Assembly: GCA_963575645.1 (NCBI GenBank)
Contig: OY754464.1
Location: forward strand, 3,844,001-3,908,000
Length of the DNA: 64,000 bases
Source: Xanthostigma xanthostigma
Lineage: Eukaryota; Arthropoda; Insecta; Raphidioptera; Raphidiidae
Direction of reading: 5' to 3'
Shown here: positions 62,718 to 64,000 of the stretch, one piece after another
Position numbering within the stretch: position 1 is the stretch's first letter
How the letters are laid out: each line of letters opens with the position of its first letter
Program-made: the position numbers and the translations under genes
The notes under the pieces: generated by a model
What the model saw: only the letters and a program-made list of their open reading frames with translations
What the model was told of the DNA's origin: nothing
The model's database searches: none

Positions 62718-63992
62718 TCATACTGATGCGGTTTTCTCAGATGCGTGTTCCTGTTTGTGGGGCATTTTGTCACACTGATCCGGTTTCTGATGAGCGTGTG
62801 TTCGTTTGTGACTATTTAAAGTATTTGACCGTAAATAACACTTATTACAAATGTCACACTGATACCGTTTATATCCTGTATGTGTTCGTTTGTGAGAATT
62901 TAAGTTAGCTGATTGGGAAAAACACATATTACAAACGTCACACTGAAACGGTTTCTCACCAGTATGTGTCCGTTTGTGGATACTTAAAAAATCTGAACGT
63001 GAGAAACAACGATCACAGCTGTCGCATTGGTACGGCTTCTGATCGGTGTGTGTTCGTTTGTGACTATTCAAAGTGTCTGACCTCGAGTAAAACTTATTAC
63101 AAACGTCACACTGGTACGGTTTATCACCAGTATGCGTACGTTTGTGAGTATTTAAGTTGGCTGACTGGGAGAAACACTTGTTACAAACGTCACACTGAAA
63201 CGGTTTCTCACCGGTATGTGTCCGTTTGTGACTATTCAAATGATTTGGCAGCGAGAAAAACGCATTACAAACGTTGCACTGGTACGGTTTCTCACCGGTA
63301 TGTGTTCGTTTGTGATTGTTTAAATGACTCGATAGTGAGAAGCGCTTACTGCATATGTTGCATTGAAACGGTTTCTCACCGGTATGTGTTCGTTTGTGTT
63401 TGGCTAACATGTCTGACCGACAGAAACACTTATTACAAATGTCACACGTATACGGTTTCTCACCAGTGTGTATCATTTTGTGACTGTTTAAGTGATATGA
63501 GTGTGAGAAACACTTATTGCAAATGTCACACGTATACGGTTTCTCACCAGTGTGTATCATTTTGTGACTGTTTAAGTGATATGAGTGTGAGAAACACTTA
63601 TTGCAAATGTCACACGTATACGGTTTCTCACCAGTATGTATCATTTTGTGTCTATTTAAAACATTCAATGCTGTGAAACGCTTATTACAAATGTTACATT
63701 GATAGAGTTTCCCACTCGTATGTATATTATTTTCCTCTTCAACTTGATCAAAATAGTCAGTTTCATCTGCAGAACGAAGAGGTGTTGAGTTTTCTGATAT
63801 CTGATTAATGTCGACCTTTGTATCTTCGCCGCTGATTTCCTTAGATAAAGTTTCAACTGTGTCAGGTGTAGATAATGAGTTGTCATCCATTAATTCGACC
63901 TCGGATTTTAAAGATATTTCTTCTTTAATTTTGTTGTCTGCATTATAATTCGTAGGTTCAATCCCTTTCCAATTGACAGTCATATCAAACAT
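62718..63992 (-). CDS. C2H2 zinc-finger protein (possibly 5'-partial)
   Basis: 424 residues. The first ~95 residues are acidic and unstructured (KSEVELMDDNSLSTPD; EISGEDTKVDI). Then come 11 classical C2H2 fingers with TGEKPY/F linkers from about residue 96 and a decayed twelfth at the end (DQCDKMPHKQEH). Fingers 2 and 3 are identical, a recent duplication. It is a likely DNA-binding transcription regulator of no assigned target. The ATG at 63992 is 8 bp from the window edge and the frame is open above it, so an upstream exon or earlier start is possible. Confidence 0.85.
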   Translation of the reverse strand: MFDMTVNWKGIEPTNYNADNKIKEEISLKSEVELMDDNSLSTPDTVETLSKEISGEDTKVDINQISENSTPLRSADETDYFDQVEEENNIHTSGKLYQCNICNKRFTALNVLNRHKMIHTGEKPYTCDICNKCFSHSYHLNSHKMIHTGEKPYTCDICNKCFSHSYHLNSHKMIHTGEKPYTCDICNKCFCRSDMLAKHKRTHTGEKPFQCNICSKRFSLSSHLNNHKRTHTGEKPYQCNVCNAFFSLPNHLNSHKRTHTGEKPFQCDVCNKCFSQSANLNTHKRTHTGDKPYQCDVCNKFYSRSDTLNSHKRTHTDQKPYQCDSCDRCFSRSDFLSIHKRTHTGEKPFQCDVCNMCFSQSANLNSHKRTHTGYKRYQCDICNKCYLRSNTLNSHKRTHAHQKPDQCDKMPHKQEHASEKTASV

Positions 63993-64000
63993 GTCATACT

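Noticed and set aside
62966..63676. 236-codon plus-strand frame
   Set aside because: Antisense shadow of the zinc-finger gene, with the Cys pattern arising from the complement of repeated finger codons.

Overview
The window is nuclear DNA from an arthropod, most likely an insect. It is AT-rich, its host genes have spliced introns with GT..AG borders, its core promoters carry the arthropod TCAGT initiator, and it is full of MITEs, a Helitron, hAT-, mariner- and TTAA-type elements, a Ty3/Gypsy retrotransposon and a complete Polinton/Maverick. I cannot name the order or species from sequence alone. LAYOUT. 1-12157: gene-poor, repeat-rich DNA (99-bp minisatellite, foldbacks, hAT MITE, 12-bp satellite, Helitron, pogo-like MITE, TACGCGCC MITE). 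12158-34481: an apparently complete Polinton, with ~0.9-kb terminal inverted repeats starting AGT/ending ACT and a 6-bp target duplication CACACT. It is split between its left TIR and its polymerase gene by a young Ty3/Gypsy element (13826-18546; two identical 193-bp LTRs, 5-bp TSD CACAT, tRNA-Ser primer site). Without that insert the Polinton is about 17.6 kb. 34535-45199 (+): a ten-exon mitochondrial-clan cytochrome P450 whose start codon lies only 53 bp from the Polinton end. 45382-61236 (-): a nine-exon DHX30-type DExH RNA helicase, convergent with the P450 and 182 bp away from it. 62718-63992 (-): a C2H2 zinc-finger gene running to the window edge. POLINTON GENES, all on + : protein-primed DNA polymerase B, packaging ATPase, a conserved virion protein of unknown role, a fibre-like protein, an unrecognised protein, a chromodomain integrase, a phospholipase A2-domain protein, an adenovirus-type cysteine protease, the minor capsid protein, a small basic protein, the major capsid protein, then an accessory end with an unknown gene and a PPP1R15/GADD34-like gene. 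Replication, packaging, maturation and capsid functions are all present with open frames, so this looks like a virus-like element that was active recently. MOST INTERESTING POINTS. (1) A PPP1R15/GADD34-type PP1-targeting gene at the Polinton's right end, predicted to reverse eIF2-alpha phosphorylation. (2) The protease frame has no ATG before a conserved-looking N-terminus, but the upstream PLA2 gene ends with an in-frame A_AAA_AAC heptamer two codons before its stop, and a -1 shift there enters the protease frame: a likely programmed frameshift making a PLA2-protease fusion. (3) Several Polinton genes have their own TATA box about 32 nt from a TCAGT initiator; two of these TATA boxes contain the stop codon of the preceding gene. 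(4) The TIRs carry a roughly helically spaced array of CCAAT boxes. (5) The P450 has a local 2-bp frame disruption that can be compensated by a splice donor 4 nt downstream.
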